Assembly (NCBI RefSeq): GCF_020782115.1 | Contig: NZ_JAJGMW010000029.1 | Span: 1 to 51,637, forward strand | Direction: 5' to 3' | From: Leeuwenhoekiella parthenopeia | Lineage (GTDB): Bacteria; Bacteroidota; Bacteroidia; Flavobacteriales; Flavobacteriaceae | DNA length: 51,637 nucleotides | In this document: piece by piece, positions 33,442 to 41,729 of the stretch | Layout: every line of letters starts with the position of its first letter | Numbering within the stretch: position 1 is the stretch's first letter | Notes under the pieces: generated by a model | Database searches by the model: none | What the model was told of the DNA's origin: nothing | Seen by the model: only the letters and a program-made list of their open reading frames with translations | Made by a program: the position numbers and the translations under genes

Positions 33442-34104
33442 TCATTTTCTTTTATCTCCGGCATTTTGATCAAAAGCTACCAGGTTAAAAAACTCCCGCA
33501 TTCTACTGCGTACGCGGTTGCCGTAACGAGCTTCCAATTCATCGGCGTTTAGGTTGGTCGTGGCATGGGTTTTAAGCTGCCGTTTAGTGCTTAGGTAGAG
33601 TTCGTAGCGCGATAGCAATACTTCCCCCATCACATTCAGGTCTTTGCCGTAATACCGGCCCGCCGGTTCTACGCCCAGATCGTCAAAGCAGTAGTATTTG
33701 GAATTCCCGTATGCTTCAATCGACTTAAACCCTAAATGATTAAAGGCAAAGCTGATGTTACGACAAGGAATGAGTTCGTAAGGCTTTTGCAGGGGTACCA
33801 GAAAACGCAGGAGTTTCATCAGACTGGTTTTACCACAGCCTACCGGCCCGGAAAGCAGAATGCCTTTTTCGATGTCGATGCCCTGAGTTTCGCAAAAGGC
33901 TTTATCGCGAATGAAGTAGGAGCAGAGCTTCCGCAGGATCTCCTGATCTTCCTCGTAAATGCGGAATTTTTTACCAAACTCCAGCTTGCCTTTGGCATTG
34001 AGGTAAATGAGCACTTTAGGAAAATCATAGAGCATTTTTTTGCCGTTGAATGTCCCCAGGCTGTACTCCACGCCACCTTCGATGATTTTAGAGGGGTTTT
34101 CCAT
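33442..34104 (-). CDS. DnaC/IstB-like AAA+ ATPase (helicase loader type)
   Basis: A 220-residue ATPase with Walker A GPVGCGKTSLMK (near residue 85), Walker B YYCFDDLGVEP, sensor 1 in THATTNLN and a sensor 2 arginine region in GNRVRSRMREF. The order and spacing agree with DnaC/DnaI/IstB-type AAA+ proteins. Its start overlaps the end of the winged-helix-like gene upstream by 17 bases, so the two are translated together. It would load the host helicase on the element's DNA during replication. Confidence 0.85.
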   Translation of the reverse strand: MENPSKIIEGGVEYSLGTFNGKKMLYDFPKVLIYLNAKGKLEFGKKFRIYEEDQEILRKLCSYFIRDKAFCETQGIDIEKGILLSGPVGCGKTSLMKLLRFLVPLQKPYELIPCRNISFAFNHLGFKSIEAYGNSKYYCFDDLGVEPAGRYYGKDLNVMGEVLLSRYELYLSTKRQLKTHATTNLNADELEARYGNRVRSRMREFFNLVAFDQNAGDKRK

Positions 34105-34804
34105 AATCCTTGTTTTTGGCGGTTCGCAGGTTGTCCGAATCGAAATCGGGTTTCTCGTTTTTAATCCAGCTGAGGGCTAAAGCCTGCCAATCACGCACAG
34201 GCTTCCCCCCGGCATCTTCCCAGTTTGTTGCCCGGTAGTGATCGTAAAATTTTTCTGCTTCTGTGGCATCTGCGTGTTGTTCTTCAAAAAATTCTAAAAC
34301 GGCCAAATAGTCCTTTGGCTGTTTTATATTGTTTGCATGTTTTGTATTGTTTGTAGTAGATACCAGTGCTTGTCCATCTATGGGACGGTGGCGGCCTACT
34401 AGCGGTACATTATCGGGACGGTAGTGTCCCAGTTGCGGTATCGTGGTGGGATGGTAGTGTTCCGCTACGTGTTCCAGTCTGGTATCAGACCCGTCTGCTA
34501 CCGGTTCATCACTGGTCTCAAATAAGGTCATCTTAATGGTGCTGCCCTTATAGGGATTATTAGACGGCAGATAGGTCAGGTATCCCCAATCGTTAAGCTC
34601 GGTCATACAGCGATGGTAGGTGGTCTTAGAGCCTAATTTGGCCACACGCATCAATACCCCGCGACTCACGTAAAACCCATCACTAAAGCGGGAACTGTTC
34701 CATTCCTGAAACAAAGCCATATAGAGGCTGATGTGAGTAGGGTTTAGGCGTTCGTCGTCGTAGAAAAGCGTAAAAGCTGCGTGAAGTAGCTTTATGTAAT
34801 TCAT
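34088..34804 (-). CDS. Winged-helix-like replication or regulatory protein
   Basis: A 238-residue protein. The first 110 residues (NPTHISLYMALFQEWNSSRF, VSRGVLMRVAKLGSKTTYHR, ELNDWGYLTYLPSNNP) look like the winged helix domain of DnaD- or Rep-like replication proteins; the middle is low-complexity with a run of His, Pro and Gly, and the end contains a second domain with FYDHYRATNWEDAGGKPVRDW, which resembles the DnaT/DnaD-like C-terminal box. It is followed at once by the helicase-loader ATPase gene. Together they look like a primosome pair for replication of the element. Confidence 0.7.
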   Translation of the reverse strand: MNYIKLLHAAFTLFYDDERLNPTHISLYMALFQEWNSSRFSDGFYVSRGVLMRVAKLGSKTTYHRCMTELNDWGYLTYLPSNNPYKGSTIKMTLFETSDEPVADGSDTRLEHVAEHYHPTTIPQLGHYRPDNVPLVGRHRPIDGQALVSTTNNTKHANNIKQPKDYLAVLEFFEEQHADATEAEKFYDHYRATNWEDAGGKPVRDWQALALSWIKNEKPDFDSDNLRTAKNKDYGKPL

Positions 34805-34807
34805 CGT

Positions 34808-35092
34808 TCAAGGTTTTAGACCGTAGTGTACCCGGTTGTCTTCCATTACTTTTTGAATATCCTGGGCATCGTAGTAGATGATACCGCCCACTTTGGTAAA
34901 GGGCAGGGTTCCGTTGATGCGTAGGTTTTGCAGGGTGCCGGGGCTAACCTGAAGCAACTCCATCACCTCGGAGGATTTGAGGTACTTCTTGAGTTTCTGG
35001 GTTCCCTGATTGTTGATAAGGGTTTTAATCTCTTTAAGCAGTTCGCGTTTGAACTCACGCAGATCGTCTGTGGTAATAAGTGTTGCTGGCAT
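34808..35092 (-). CDS. MerR/excisionase-type helix-turn-helix protein
   Basis: A 94-residue protein with a helix-turn-helix domain of the HTH_17/excisionase type: KYLKSSEVMELLQVSPGTLQNLR followed by INGTLPFTKVGGIIYYDAQDIQKVME (in parts). Such proteins act as recombination directionality factors (Xis) or as regulators. It starts a minus-strand set of three genes (HTH, winged-helix protein, ATPase) with three bases to the second gene. A perfect inverted repeat lies 25 bases upstream of its start. Confidence 0.87.
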   Translation of the reverse strand: MPATLITTDDLREFKRELLKEIKTLINNQGTQKLKKYLKSSEVMELLQVSPGTLQNLRINGTLPFTKVGGIIYYDAQDIQKVMEDNRVHYGLKP

Positions 35093-35116
35093 AATAGAAC
35101 GTTTTTAAAAAAGAAA

Positions 35117-35153
35117 GGGACTATCGTGGTTATCCTTTTTTTTTGATAGTCCC
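35117..35153. promoter_or_regulatory. Inverted repeat upstream of the HTH gene
   Basis: GGGACTATC (35117-35125) and GATAGTCCC (35145-35153) are a perfect 9-bp inverted repeat separated by 19 bases that end in a T tract. It lies just before the start of the excisionase-like gene. It may be an attenuator of the rightward reading strand or a binding site of the HTH protein. No T-run follows the outer arm, so a simple terminator is less likely. Confidence 0.45.
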
Positions 35154-35349
35154 AATCCCGGTTTGACTTTCGTTCTACGAATTTGAGGTCATTTGTAACC
35201 ATTTGTTCCCAGGGAAACCGGAGCCCCGGTTAAACTTTAACAGCCGTCAAAAACCGGTATTTCATCACAGAATGAAGGGAATTGTAGAAAATGGCTAAGC
35301 AGTTAGTACAGCTGATTTTTCTTTTCGGGGGTATACCGGAGTGGGGGAT

Positions 35350-36171
35350 TTAAAAGTCCTCACGGTCCATTGCCAATGTCAGATTCATAGTCATCTCGTC
35401 GAGGAATTTGGTTCTGCTTTTTTTACGGGATTTGATTTCAGAATAGGTTTTATAGACATCACCGGGATCCATATTGAAGAAATTAGCCAGTGCCCGGGCG
35501 ATCTCAATAATGTCGGCTTTTCCTTTATGGATGACTTTAGCGTGATACAGGGCGTAGGTAAGTTCGATAAGATCGGTACGCGACCCGCTCCAGTCTAAAT
35601 GAGGAGTGTCTGGTACAGCTACAGGGCGGTCAACCAACTGCGTAATTTTGGTTTTAAGGTATTCGGTAAGCAGTGTTGCAGCTGCCAGTTTTGCGCTCAA
35701 AAAATCTCGTGGTGTTGAATAATTTGGATTGTATTGGAGCCTGAGATCATCGGGATCGTAGGGGAGGGGTTCCCTGCGTGTAAAGTAGATTGCGTCTAAA
35801 TGGGTTTGTTTTGATTTAAGGTAGTAGGCAAAGGCTTTATGTCGCAGTTTGAAGCGGTACTCTATATCGAATTGTTTTTTGTAAAACTTTATTTGTGTTT
35901 TAAGCCCTTTTACAGGTTTCTCATGCTCTATTTGGATAATCTTCCTGTAGAACAGGTTATGTGCACTAACAATGGGTTTAATGTGCTTAAAAAAGTAGAT
36001 TTCTTCCGTTTCTTGTAGATCTGATATAGCTTTAAAATCCTGTTTCAATTGCTTTTGAACCTGGGCCACATAGTTTAAACACAATACATTCAGCCTTGTG
36101 CTATAGGCATGTTCTTGCTGCAGATGTTTCAAATCTGCTTTAAACTTTTGTATGTGCTCATCCCATTTCAT
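35350..36171 (-). CDS. rteC: RteC-like protein
   Basis: A 273-residue soluble protein with a long charged helical N-terminal half and a C-terminal part with DLIELTYALYHAKVIHKGKADI and FFNMDPGDVYKTYSEIKSRK (in parts), which is the RteC signature. In CTnDOT, RteC binds DNA and switches on the excision operon (xis2c, orf3, exc), and is itself controlled by the RteAB two-component system. RteA and RteB are not visible in the window, so another control is likely here. The HTH gene downstream could be its target. Confidence 0.86.
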   Translation of the reverse strand: MKWDEHIQKFKADLKHLQQEHAYSTRLNVLCLNYVAQVQKQLKQDFKAISDLQETEEIYFFKHIKPIVSAHNLFYRKIIQIEHEKPVKGLKTQIKFYKKQFDIEYRFKLRHKAFAYYLKSKQTHLDAIYFTRREPLPYDPDDLRLQYNPNYSTPRDFLSAKLAAATLLTEYLKTKITQLVDRPVAVPDTPHLDWSGSRTDLIELTYALYHAKVIHKGKADIIEIARALANFFNMDPGDVYKTYSEIKSRKKSRTKFLDEMTMNLTLAMDREDF

Positions 36172-36294
36172 TTATGCTCCGCTAGGCAAAAGAAATTAAT
36201 AGGATTTGATGGATTTTGCTGTACTTTAGATATGTAGGTTCTATTGATTTATAAAAAACATCCAATAGCAGTTTACTTTTATAAAATGCAACAG

Positions 36295-36347
36295 CTGGTA
36301 AGAAAATTAAAAACGGGCCAACTCCCTACAGTTGGCCTGCTTACCAG
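36295..36347. promoter_or_regulatory. Nested palindrome in the rteC to HTH intergenic region
   Basis: An outer perfect 8-bp pair CTGGTAAG (36295-36302) with CTTACCAG (36340-36347) encloses an inner perfect 7-bp pair GGCCAAC (36316-36322) with GTTGGCC (36331-36337). The whole element is 53 bases long with asymmetric internal loop. It lies between two divergent genes in a 288-bp gap. An operator, regulatory RNA fold or recombination site are all possible. Confidence 0.5.
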
Positions 36348-36459
36348 TCCGATAATTAGTTTTTATAGTTTAAGACTTGTTTTAGCGTTATTAGGATAAC
36401 ATGGGATTTATGAATTGGCATTTTAAATCGCTTCAACTATCTTTATCTAAACGCTAAAG

Positions 36460-36714
36460 ATGAAAACCTCTGCTAAAATGCCCAATCTCAGCTCCTATGA
36501 GCGCTATCTTCTAAGTGCTTTGGCTCACGGAGTTCCTGTAGGTAAAATACCGGTAATTCTGGAATTCTACGCTATAGAGGCCAACTCCATGAGCAGTGTT
36601 GACAAACACCTTCGCAGCCTGCGTAAAAAATTCAATTGTAAAACCAATACCCAACTGGTTTACGAATTGCGCAACCGGGTCATTGCATTAGATCTGGAAC
36701 GTATGGGCTTATAA
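36460..36714 (+). CDS. Small LuxR/GerE-type HTH protein
   Basis: An 84-residue protein. Residues about 10-30 contain SALAHGVPVGKIPVI, and the second half SMSSVDKHLRSLRKKFNCKTNTQL resembles the recognition helix and following segment of LuxR/GerE DNA-binding domains, with no receiver domain. It could be a regulator of the element. A degenerate copy of the first half lies at 32205-32348. The gene stands alone, divergent from rteC. Confidence 0.72.
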   Translation: MKTSAKMPNLSSYERYLLSALAHGVPVGKIPVILEFYAIEANSMSSVDKHLRSLRKKFNCKTNTQLVYELRNRVIALDLERMGL

Positions 36715-36795
36715 ACTTTAGGTTTTGAAAATCCCGAATAGAAGGGTTGCCGAAGAATAAGGGGATATTTGACACCTCACTTCGTATTTCAGATG

Positions 36796-38053
36796 CTACA
36801 CCTTCACCTCAATCACCTCATTTAATCGCGTAGAATACCTGCGGGAAAGGTGTTTTTGCTGCATTTTCCAGACTTTCTTTAAATCCTGTGCGCCGAGTTT
36901 TACCTGATCAAAACAGGTGCGGTTGAGCTTATCAATAGTTTGCATCAGGGCTTTATGCCGGGGATCTTCGTTGTAGAAAAAGGTGAGTTGTTTTTGGGAA
37001 TCCGGTGTAAGGCCCATAACAATGATACCCGCTTTTTTATAGTGATACCCTTCTTTATAGATGCGTTTTAAACCGGTCATTACGGCTTTGGTAATCACCA
37101 GAGACGAATTGGTCTCATAAGGCATTTGTACGGTGATGCCGTTATGGTATTGCGCCAGATCATCGCGGTGTACGTTTGTGTGCAGAAAGATGTAGGCCAG
37201 TTTACAGCAGGAGTTTTGTTTACGCAGTTTGTAGCTTACTTTGCCGGCATAAGTGGCTACCCGTTCGCGTATATCCTCAAAGTCGGTATACATACGTTCA
37301 AAAGGAGCGGGTAACGGCAATGTTTTTCTTTTTTGCCACGTCTTCGAGATCCAGTGTAGCTTCACCGGATAGGTCTCTTTTAAGCCTTAAACCTACCACA
37401 CTCAGTTCTTTTCGTACATATTCATCCGGGAGGTTGGTAAACTGCCAGGCATTAAACACCTGTATGTTTTGGAGTTTTTTGGCATACTGCCTGCCGATAC
37501 CCCAAACGTCACCAATTTGAGTCCACTTCAGGCCTTTTTCGATCTGATCGGGTGTTTGCATTAGGTATGCACCCCGCGTGCGTTCCGGAAATTTCTTGGC
37601 GATTTTATTGGCTACCTTAGCCAGTGATTTGGTAGGGGCTATGCCCACACTGATGGGAATACCGGTACTGCGTTTTACTACCTCGATCATTTTATGGCCA
37701 TAGGCGGTAAGATCAAACAGGTCAAAGCCCTCCAGTTTCAGGAAAATTTCATCGATGGAGTAAACTTCCAGCTCCGGGGAGTAGTTTCCCAGAATGTTCA
37801 TTACCCATGCGCCCATATCGCCATACAGGGTATAGTTAGACGAAAAAACGTGTATGTTATGCTTCCGCAACAGTTCTTTAATTTTAAAGGCGGGCGCTCC
37901 CATAGGGATGCCCAGAGCCTTGGCTTCATTAGAGCGCGCTATCACACAGCTGTCGTTGTTGCTAAGTACGACCACAGGTTGCCCGTTGAGACCAGGGTTA
38001 AAGACGCGCTCGCAGGAGGCGTAGAAATTATTACAATCAATTAGCGCAAACAT
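36796..38053 (-). pseudogene. umuC: UmuC-type Y-family DNA polymerase, frameshifted
   Basis: Two overlapping frames together make one UmuC of normal length (about 420 residues). The N-terminal part (37298-38053) holds the palm and fingers: [16 protein letters not shown] with the catalytic Asp, [10 protein letters not shown] with the Asp-Glu pair, and [17 protein letters not shown]. It breaks at VTRSF followed by TGA. The other frame continues directly with ERMYTDFEDIRERV and the little-finger domain to VIEVKV. The break is a run of four T (minus strand TCCTTTTGAACG); with three T the frame would be SFERM. One extra base thus disrupts the gene, either truly or by a sequencing error in a homopolymer. 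The umuD stop is 2 bases upstream of the start. Confidence 0.88.
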
Positions 38054-38054
38054 G

Positions 38055-38477
38055 CTAAAGATCTTTAATCACATTGGTTACCACCCCCCAGATTAAAAAG
38101 TCGTTGTCTTTAGTAACTTTGATGGGTTTGTAATTGCGGTTCTCAGCCACTAGCCAGATCGTGTCTTTTTCGATCTTAATACGTTTTACGGTAAACTCCC
38201 CGTCGATAAAGCATACGGCGATCTTACCGTCTCTAGCCTCCAGGCTTTTATCGATGATGAGTAAATCCCCATCTGCCAGCCCGGCGCCCAGCATCGAATC
38301 GCCTTTAACCCTCCCAAAAAACGTGGCTTCCTTATTGCGGATATAGGCGGTATTTAAATCAATGCCATCGTCTAAATGATCGTCTGCTGGGGAGGGGAAA
38401 CCACATGATAAACTGGATACAAAAGGGATAAAACAGGAATGCAGTATAGTGGAAATGGGGCTTACTTGAACAATCAT
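38055..38477 (-). CDS. umuD: UmuD-like S24 family protein
   Basis: A 140-residue S24/LexA-fold protease-like protein with UmuD length. The cleavage region [12 protein letters not shown] (Cys-Gly) lies near residue 24, the catalytic Ser in GDSML (near residue 61) and Lys in FTVKRIK (near residue 97). It self-cleaves in the RecA-stimulated SOS response to UmuD', the partner of UmuC in error-prone polymerase V. umuC follows after two bases. Two 11-bp palindromes lie just upstream of its start. Confidence 0.94.
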   Translation of the reverse strand: MIVQVSPISTILHSCFIPFVSSLSCGFPSPADDHLDDGIDLNTAYIRNKEATFFGRVKGDSMLGAGLADGDLLIIDKSLEARDGKIAVCFIDGEFTVKRIKIEKDTIWLVAENRNYKPIKVTKDNDFLIWGVVTNVIKDL

Positions 38478-38491
38478 AGCGCTTGTTTAAT

Positions 38492-38521
38492 GGATTTAAT
38501 CCTTTAATTAGGATATAATCC
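38492..38521. promoter_or_regulatory. Pair of 11-bp palindromes in front of umuD, candidate SOS operator
   Basis: GGATTTAATCC (38492-38502) and GGATATAATCC (38511-38521) are near-identical, each nearly palindromic (GGAT...ATCC) and are separated by 8 bases, 19 bases start to start. They begin 15 bases before the umuD start. They look like operators for a LexA-like or element-borne repressor. I know of no matching Bacteroidetes SOS-box consensus. Confidence 0.6.
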
Positions 38522-38529
38522 AAATTTAG

Positions 38530-38793
38530 CTAATTTAGCTTTGGCTTTAAAGCAGGCTCGACTAATTTTTTCCAACAAAGATTTAAGGCCAGCTTTTCAG
38601 AATGATTACGAAAGTGAAACTGGGGATGTGGACCGGTATACGTATGCTTGCGGTGACACAAACAAAGGTAGTATGGGGTATTTTTATAAAGCACCTTGTA
38701 GAGGCTAAAAGTAGGATCATGTGCCATACGCTCAATAGAGGCATTGAGGTAGAAATGATTGGCGAGATCGTAACGTTCTTTGCGGGTAGGCAT
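38530..38793 (-). CDS. Hypothetical protein, 87 residues
   Basis: An 87-residue basic soluble protein starting MPTRKERYDLANHFYLNAS and rich in His, Tyr and Cys (YYLCLCHRKHTYTGPHP), without a recognisable domain. The Cys/His cluster may be a metal site. It is divergent from the SRAP gene by 41 bases and 52 bases upstream of umuD in the same direction. The shared context suggests the SOS group, but its role is unknown. Confidence 0.6.
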   Translation of the reverse strand: MPTRKERYDLANHFYLNASIERMAHDPTFSLYKVLYKNTPYYLCLCHRKHTYTGPHPQFHFRNHSEKLALNLCWKKLVEPALKPKLN

Positions 38794-38834
38794 ACTCCTT
38801 CTAAATTACTAAATTAGATAAAAATGTACGACCT

Positions 38835-39569
38835 ATGTGTTATGCAACCAGTTTGACTAAATCGAAAAAGGAAATCGAAGAAACCTTTAAGCGGGATTTT
38901 GCCGTTCCCCTGGAATACCAAAAGCATTATCATTTAAACGGTTTTGGCAGCGGAATGCTTTATATAATCCCCATGGAAACAGATCAAATTTATCCCTCCA
39001 GCTGGGGATTGATACCGGAATATGCATTTGAGGATCCGGCGGGTTTTAAAGCGGATTATAATACCCTCAACGCGCGAAGTGAAAGCATTTTCAGCAGCAG
39101 AACCTATAAAAAGAGCGCCGCAGAAGGCCGCTGCCTGATCATTGCTGACGGGTTTTATGAGCCGCATCATTATAAAAATAAATCACAGCCTTATTATTGT
39201 AGACTGGAGGGACATCAAGTCTTCGCCTTTGCAGGATTGTATACGGAACTTGATGATGAACTCTATAGTGCCAGTATCATTACCGTACCGGCTAATGAGC
39301 TGTTTGAACAGATACACAATAAAAAGAAGCGGATGCCCCTGGTTCTTGATGATCTATTTTTGGATAGCTGGATCGAGTCGGGATTAAATCAAAAGCAGGT
39401 GGAAGAATTGATGCGGGTAGGTTTTACCAATACCCCATTTGAAACCTATCCGGTAAGCAATGCCATTTATAAGCGGGGAGTAGAAACCGATGTGCCCGGG
39501 ATTTTAGAACCGGTACAACCCATAGACCCGGCCCTGGGTGGGGGAACGGAAGAGCTCACGCTTTTTTAG
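38835..39569 (+). CDS. SOS response-associated peptidase (SRAP/HMCES/YedK family)
   Basis: A 244-residue SRAP protein. The catalytic Cys is residue 2 (MCYATSL), NARSES follows around residue 80, then RCLIIADGFYEPHH with the Glu and a His residue characteristic of the family, and VPANELFEQIH near the C-terminus. SRAP proteins form covalent thiazolidine links with abasic sites in single-stranded DNA. It sits in the SOS cluster with umuD and umuC, so protection of incoming single-stranded DNA or repair is likely. A TCTAA...TTAGA inverted repeat lies in the 41-base gap to the divergent gene. Confidence 0.93.
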   Translation: MCYATSLTKSKKEIEETFKRDFAVPLEYQKHYHLNGFGSGMLYIIPMETDQIYPSSWGLIPEYAFEDPAGFKADYNTLNARSESIFSSRTYKKSAAEGRCLIIADGFYEPHHYKNKSQPYYCRLEGHQVFAFAGLYTELDDELYSASIITVPANELFEQIHNKKKRMPLVLDDLFLDSWIESGLNQKQVEELMRVGFTNTPFETYPVSNAIYKRGVETDVPGILEPVQPIDPALGGGTEELTLF

Positions 39570-39618
39570 ATTTGGACAAATTGGACTAAACAAATAGACC
39601 AAACCGACTACATATCAA

Positions 39619-39690
39619 GAGCCGAGTGAATCGAGAGGTTTACGTACGGTTCTTTGAGCGGTTTAAGGGTGAAACCCTCCTTTAACTATT
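39619..39690 (+). mobile_element. Group II intron domain V and VI remnant
   Basis: Bases 39619-39652 form a 34-base domain V: GAGCCG pairs with CGGTTC, an inner GTGAATC pairs with GGTTTAC and closes a GAGA tetraloop, with the ACGT bulge region characteristic of domain V. The following stem (GGTTTAAGGG with CCCTCCTTTAAC) fits domain VI. No 5' part of the intron is present upstream, where sequence unrelated to introns begins. It lies on the plus strand opposite the 3' end of the DUF2971 gene, whose last codons run into domain VI. Confidence 0.8.
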
Positions 39691-40604
39691 TGATCAGCAA
39701 CTGTGTTTTTTGCAACCAGTTTATATTCGTTTGGATGTTTAGTCATTTGAAATATAGGGATTTTTCTTTTATGAGCTAACTCAAATAATTCTCTTATTAA
39801 ATCTTTGTCATTTTGGTTAAACCTTGTACCAAGATAAATTGCTTTCGGATTTGGAACATTCATTTTTTGAGGGAAATACTCTTGCTGTTTGAACATTGTA
39901 AGTCTCCATTCTTCTTCATATTCCCAATCCTTAGATTTAATTAGGCTTGACCCAACCATTTTCATAGTGTTGTAAGCCTCCAAAAAATCAATTTTTTCGA
40001 TTTCTTGTCTATAAATTACTGGTTGTAAAAATGTTCTCAATTTATCAGTATCCAAAAAGTCGTATTCAATTGCAACTCCTTTATGTTGGTCAGCGTAGTG
40101 GCTCCACAATAAAAGTGATTGATTTGACACACTAAAACTGCATATTCGTATTTTCTCATTGGTTTCACGCACAATAACATTCCAGCGTTTATTCACCTTT
40201 TCCAAATGCTGTTCTGATGTAAGTGATAAAGGAATTTTTCTCTTCTTACAGATTTTTAAATAAGTTTCCCAAGGACTTTCACTTGTCTTAAGAGCTTTGA
40301 TTTCTTTGTCCGTTATATTTTGTCCAGAGATAAAATGAAAGTTTTTCTTGAATCCGTCCGTGGAAAAATAATTCCTTAAAGCTTCGTTGTTGTCAATTTG
40401 AATTGAACATTCAAATGGGTCATTAAGTGTTGCAATATCAGCTAACCAAATATAATTTTGCTCAATATTCTCTAAAGTCCGTTTAGAAAGGTTTCTGAAC
40501 TTATAAAATGATTTGGGAAAGTTGTCTATTTTCAGGGGAATGGCTTTTTCAAAATCTTCCGCCATCATATATTCCAAATATTCGCTTTTCCAATTTTCAG
40601 TCAT
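39663..40604 (-). CDS. DUF2971 domain-containing protein
   Basis: A 313-residue soluble protein of the DUF2971 family: PKSFYKFRNLSKRTLENIEQ near residue 28, NYIWLADIATLNDPFECS, IRICSFSVSNQSLLLWSHYADQHKGVAIEYDF (in parts), and DWEYEEEWRLTM in the middle. DUF2971 proteins are common on mobile elements and some lie in defence or abortive-infection-like neighbourhoods; the activity is not established. Base composition is visibly more AT-rich than the tra region. The last codons overlap the group II intron remnant, so the native C-terminus may have been changed. Confidence 0.82.
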   Translation of the reverse strand: MTENWKSEYLEYMMAEDFEKAIPLKIDNFPKSFYKFRNLSKRTLENIEQNYIWLADIATLNDPFECSIQIDNNEALRNYFSTDGFKKNFHFISGQNITDKEIKALKTSESPWETYLKICKKRKIPLSLTSEQHLEKVNKRWNVIVRETNEKIRICSFSVSNQSLLLWSHYADQHKGVAIEYDFLDTDKLRTFLQPVIYRQEIEKIDFLEAYNTMKMVGSSLIKSKDWEYEEEWRLTMFKQQEYFPQKMNVPNPKAIYLGTRFNQNDKDLIRELFELAHKRKIPIFQMTKHPNEYKLVAKNTVADQIVKGGFHP

Positions 40605-40631
40605 TAATTAATACGTATTTTCAATAATTTT

Positions 40632-40763
40632 GCCAACATTCCAGGTTAACTCAAGTGGCGGATTGGGAAACGTAATTTATCGGTTCGATTATCTCTTTTA
40701 AGGTAGTTAAAAAAGGTTATTTTTGAACGATCTGCCGCTAATTGCTCGTTAACCGCTGTTGGT
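40632..40763. repeat. Nested inverted repeat between the two DUF2971 genes (attC-like)
   Basis: CCAACA (40633-40638) and GGTTAAC (40644-40650) find matching GTTAACC (40748-40754) and TGTTGG (40757-40762). The order is outer arm, inner arm, about 97 bases, inner arm, outer arm, as in the R and L arms of integron attC sites. It lies directly after the 3' end of the frameshifted DUF2971 gene, where an attC site would stand in a cassette. The core does not fit GTTRRRY well, so the call is tentative. Confidence 0.35.
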
Positions 40764-40774
40764 AGCTGAGCTAT

Positions 40775-41526
40775 CTATAAATCTACTTTTTCAGGTTTTA
40801 ATCTGAAGGAATTTTTTGGTTTTGTCATTTTATAAACTTGTGTTTGAACTAAGCTTTGTCTGGAAAAATTCTTAATCCACTTCTCATTTTCTTCCATCAT
40901 TTTGCTGCCTAATAATATTTGAGAAATTGCGCTTTTATCAAACTCAAACAGAAATTTCTGATGATGATTAAATTTTAAGTTTGAAATAAAATTCTTACTT
41001 CTTCTTCATAGCTCCATATATCCGATTTTGTACTAATCCAGTGGTAGATTGATGCATTGTAATCTTCAAAATAATCCAATGATTTAAAGGTGTCCGTATA
41101 TTTTACTTGAATTAATGCTAATTGATCTTTTTTTAAATCTCTTAGGCTGAAATATAATTTGGTTAAATCAAATCCTATACAAACTCCTTTATGCGATCGT
41201 GTGTAATGTGACCACATTAAAGAATTATCCCCTTTTTCGCTAAAACAGGAAACACCTATTGTTTTGGCAAAATTAGGGAAAGCATAATTTTTATAAATTT
41301 CAATAACCTTATCATCTGTAAGACTTTCTAAATCAATTTTTCTGTGATTTTCAGACGTACTTAATTTGGAATTAAAATCTGGGATAGATTTTCTTGTTCT
41401 ATCTTTTAAGGCAGAACTGAAATCTAATAATTCAAGGTCACAATCGTAAGGATCATTAAATTCAGTTGGGCTTTTTGCCATTATTGTCATATTTTCTAGA
41501 AGCATTTTTGCTCCTTCAAATGGCAT
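40775..41526 (-). pseudogene. DUF2971 domain protein, frameshifted
   Basis: The frame from ATG at 41526 codes for MPFEGAKMLLENMTIMAKSP, TEFNDPYDCDLELL, a DNSLMWSHYTRSHKGVCIGFDL core and WSYEEEVRILFQT, then stops at 40975. In another frame the protein goes on at once: SNLKFNHHQKFLFEFD, ILLGSKMMEENEKW and up to a stop at 40775. One base missing from a run of T (minus strand AGAATTTTATTTC) explains the break: five T would give VRIFISNL. Upstream, an in-frame VPIIYQY precedes the ATG after a TAA, so the first residues may also be lost. It is distinct from the neighbouring DUF2971 protein. Confidence 0.72.
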
Positions 41527-41729
41527 ATACTGATAAATAATAGGAACTTAACTAATTAACCTTTCTATATCTTTAAAAGTATCGTCCTTACTCATCAAAT
41601 TATTTGCTTTGTTGGCCACTTGTTATATCAACACTAAATATATCAATCTCTTTTCAAAATTGGCGGGACATCAACACTTTTAAGTTCCATTAATACTATG
41701 ACTATTGTAATTTATATGCTTGTTGTAGA

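Larger units (their letters stand above)
10649..39569. mobile_element. Integrative conjugative element (CTnDOT-like tra genes), core region
   Basis: The start is placed at the 3' end of tRNA-Pro, next to arm-type repeats and a tyrosine integrase. The interval holds all the functions expected of a Bacteroidetes conjugative element: integrase, single-strand binding protein, RadC, BfmA-like accessory protein, relaxase-like protein, coupling protein, a traE-to-traN transfer operon, RteC-like regulator, helicase-loader-like ATPase and an SOS/UV-protection module. The end given here is the last gene clearly typical of such elements (SRAP). The true right end was not recognised and could lie farther right, even beyond the window. 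Confidence 0.75.

Noticed and set aside
39663-40604. DUF2971 as a proven defence gene
   Set aside because: The family is often found in accessory regions but I know of no established activity, so no defence function is claimed.
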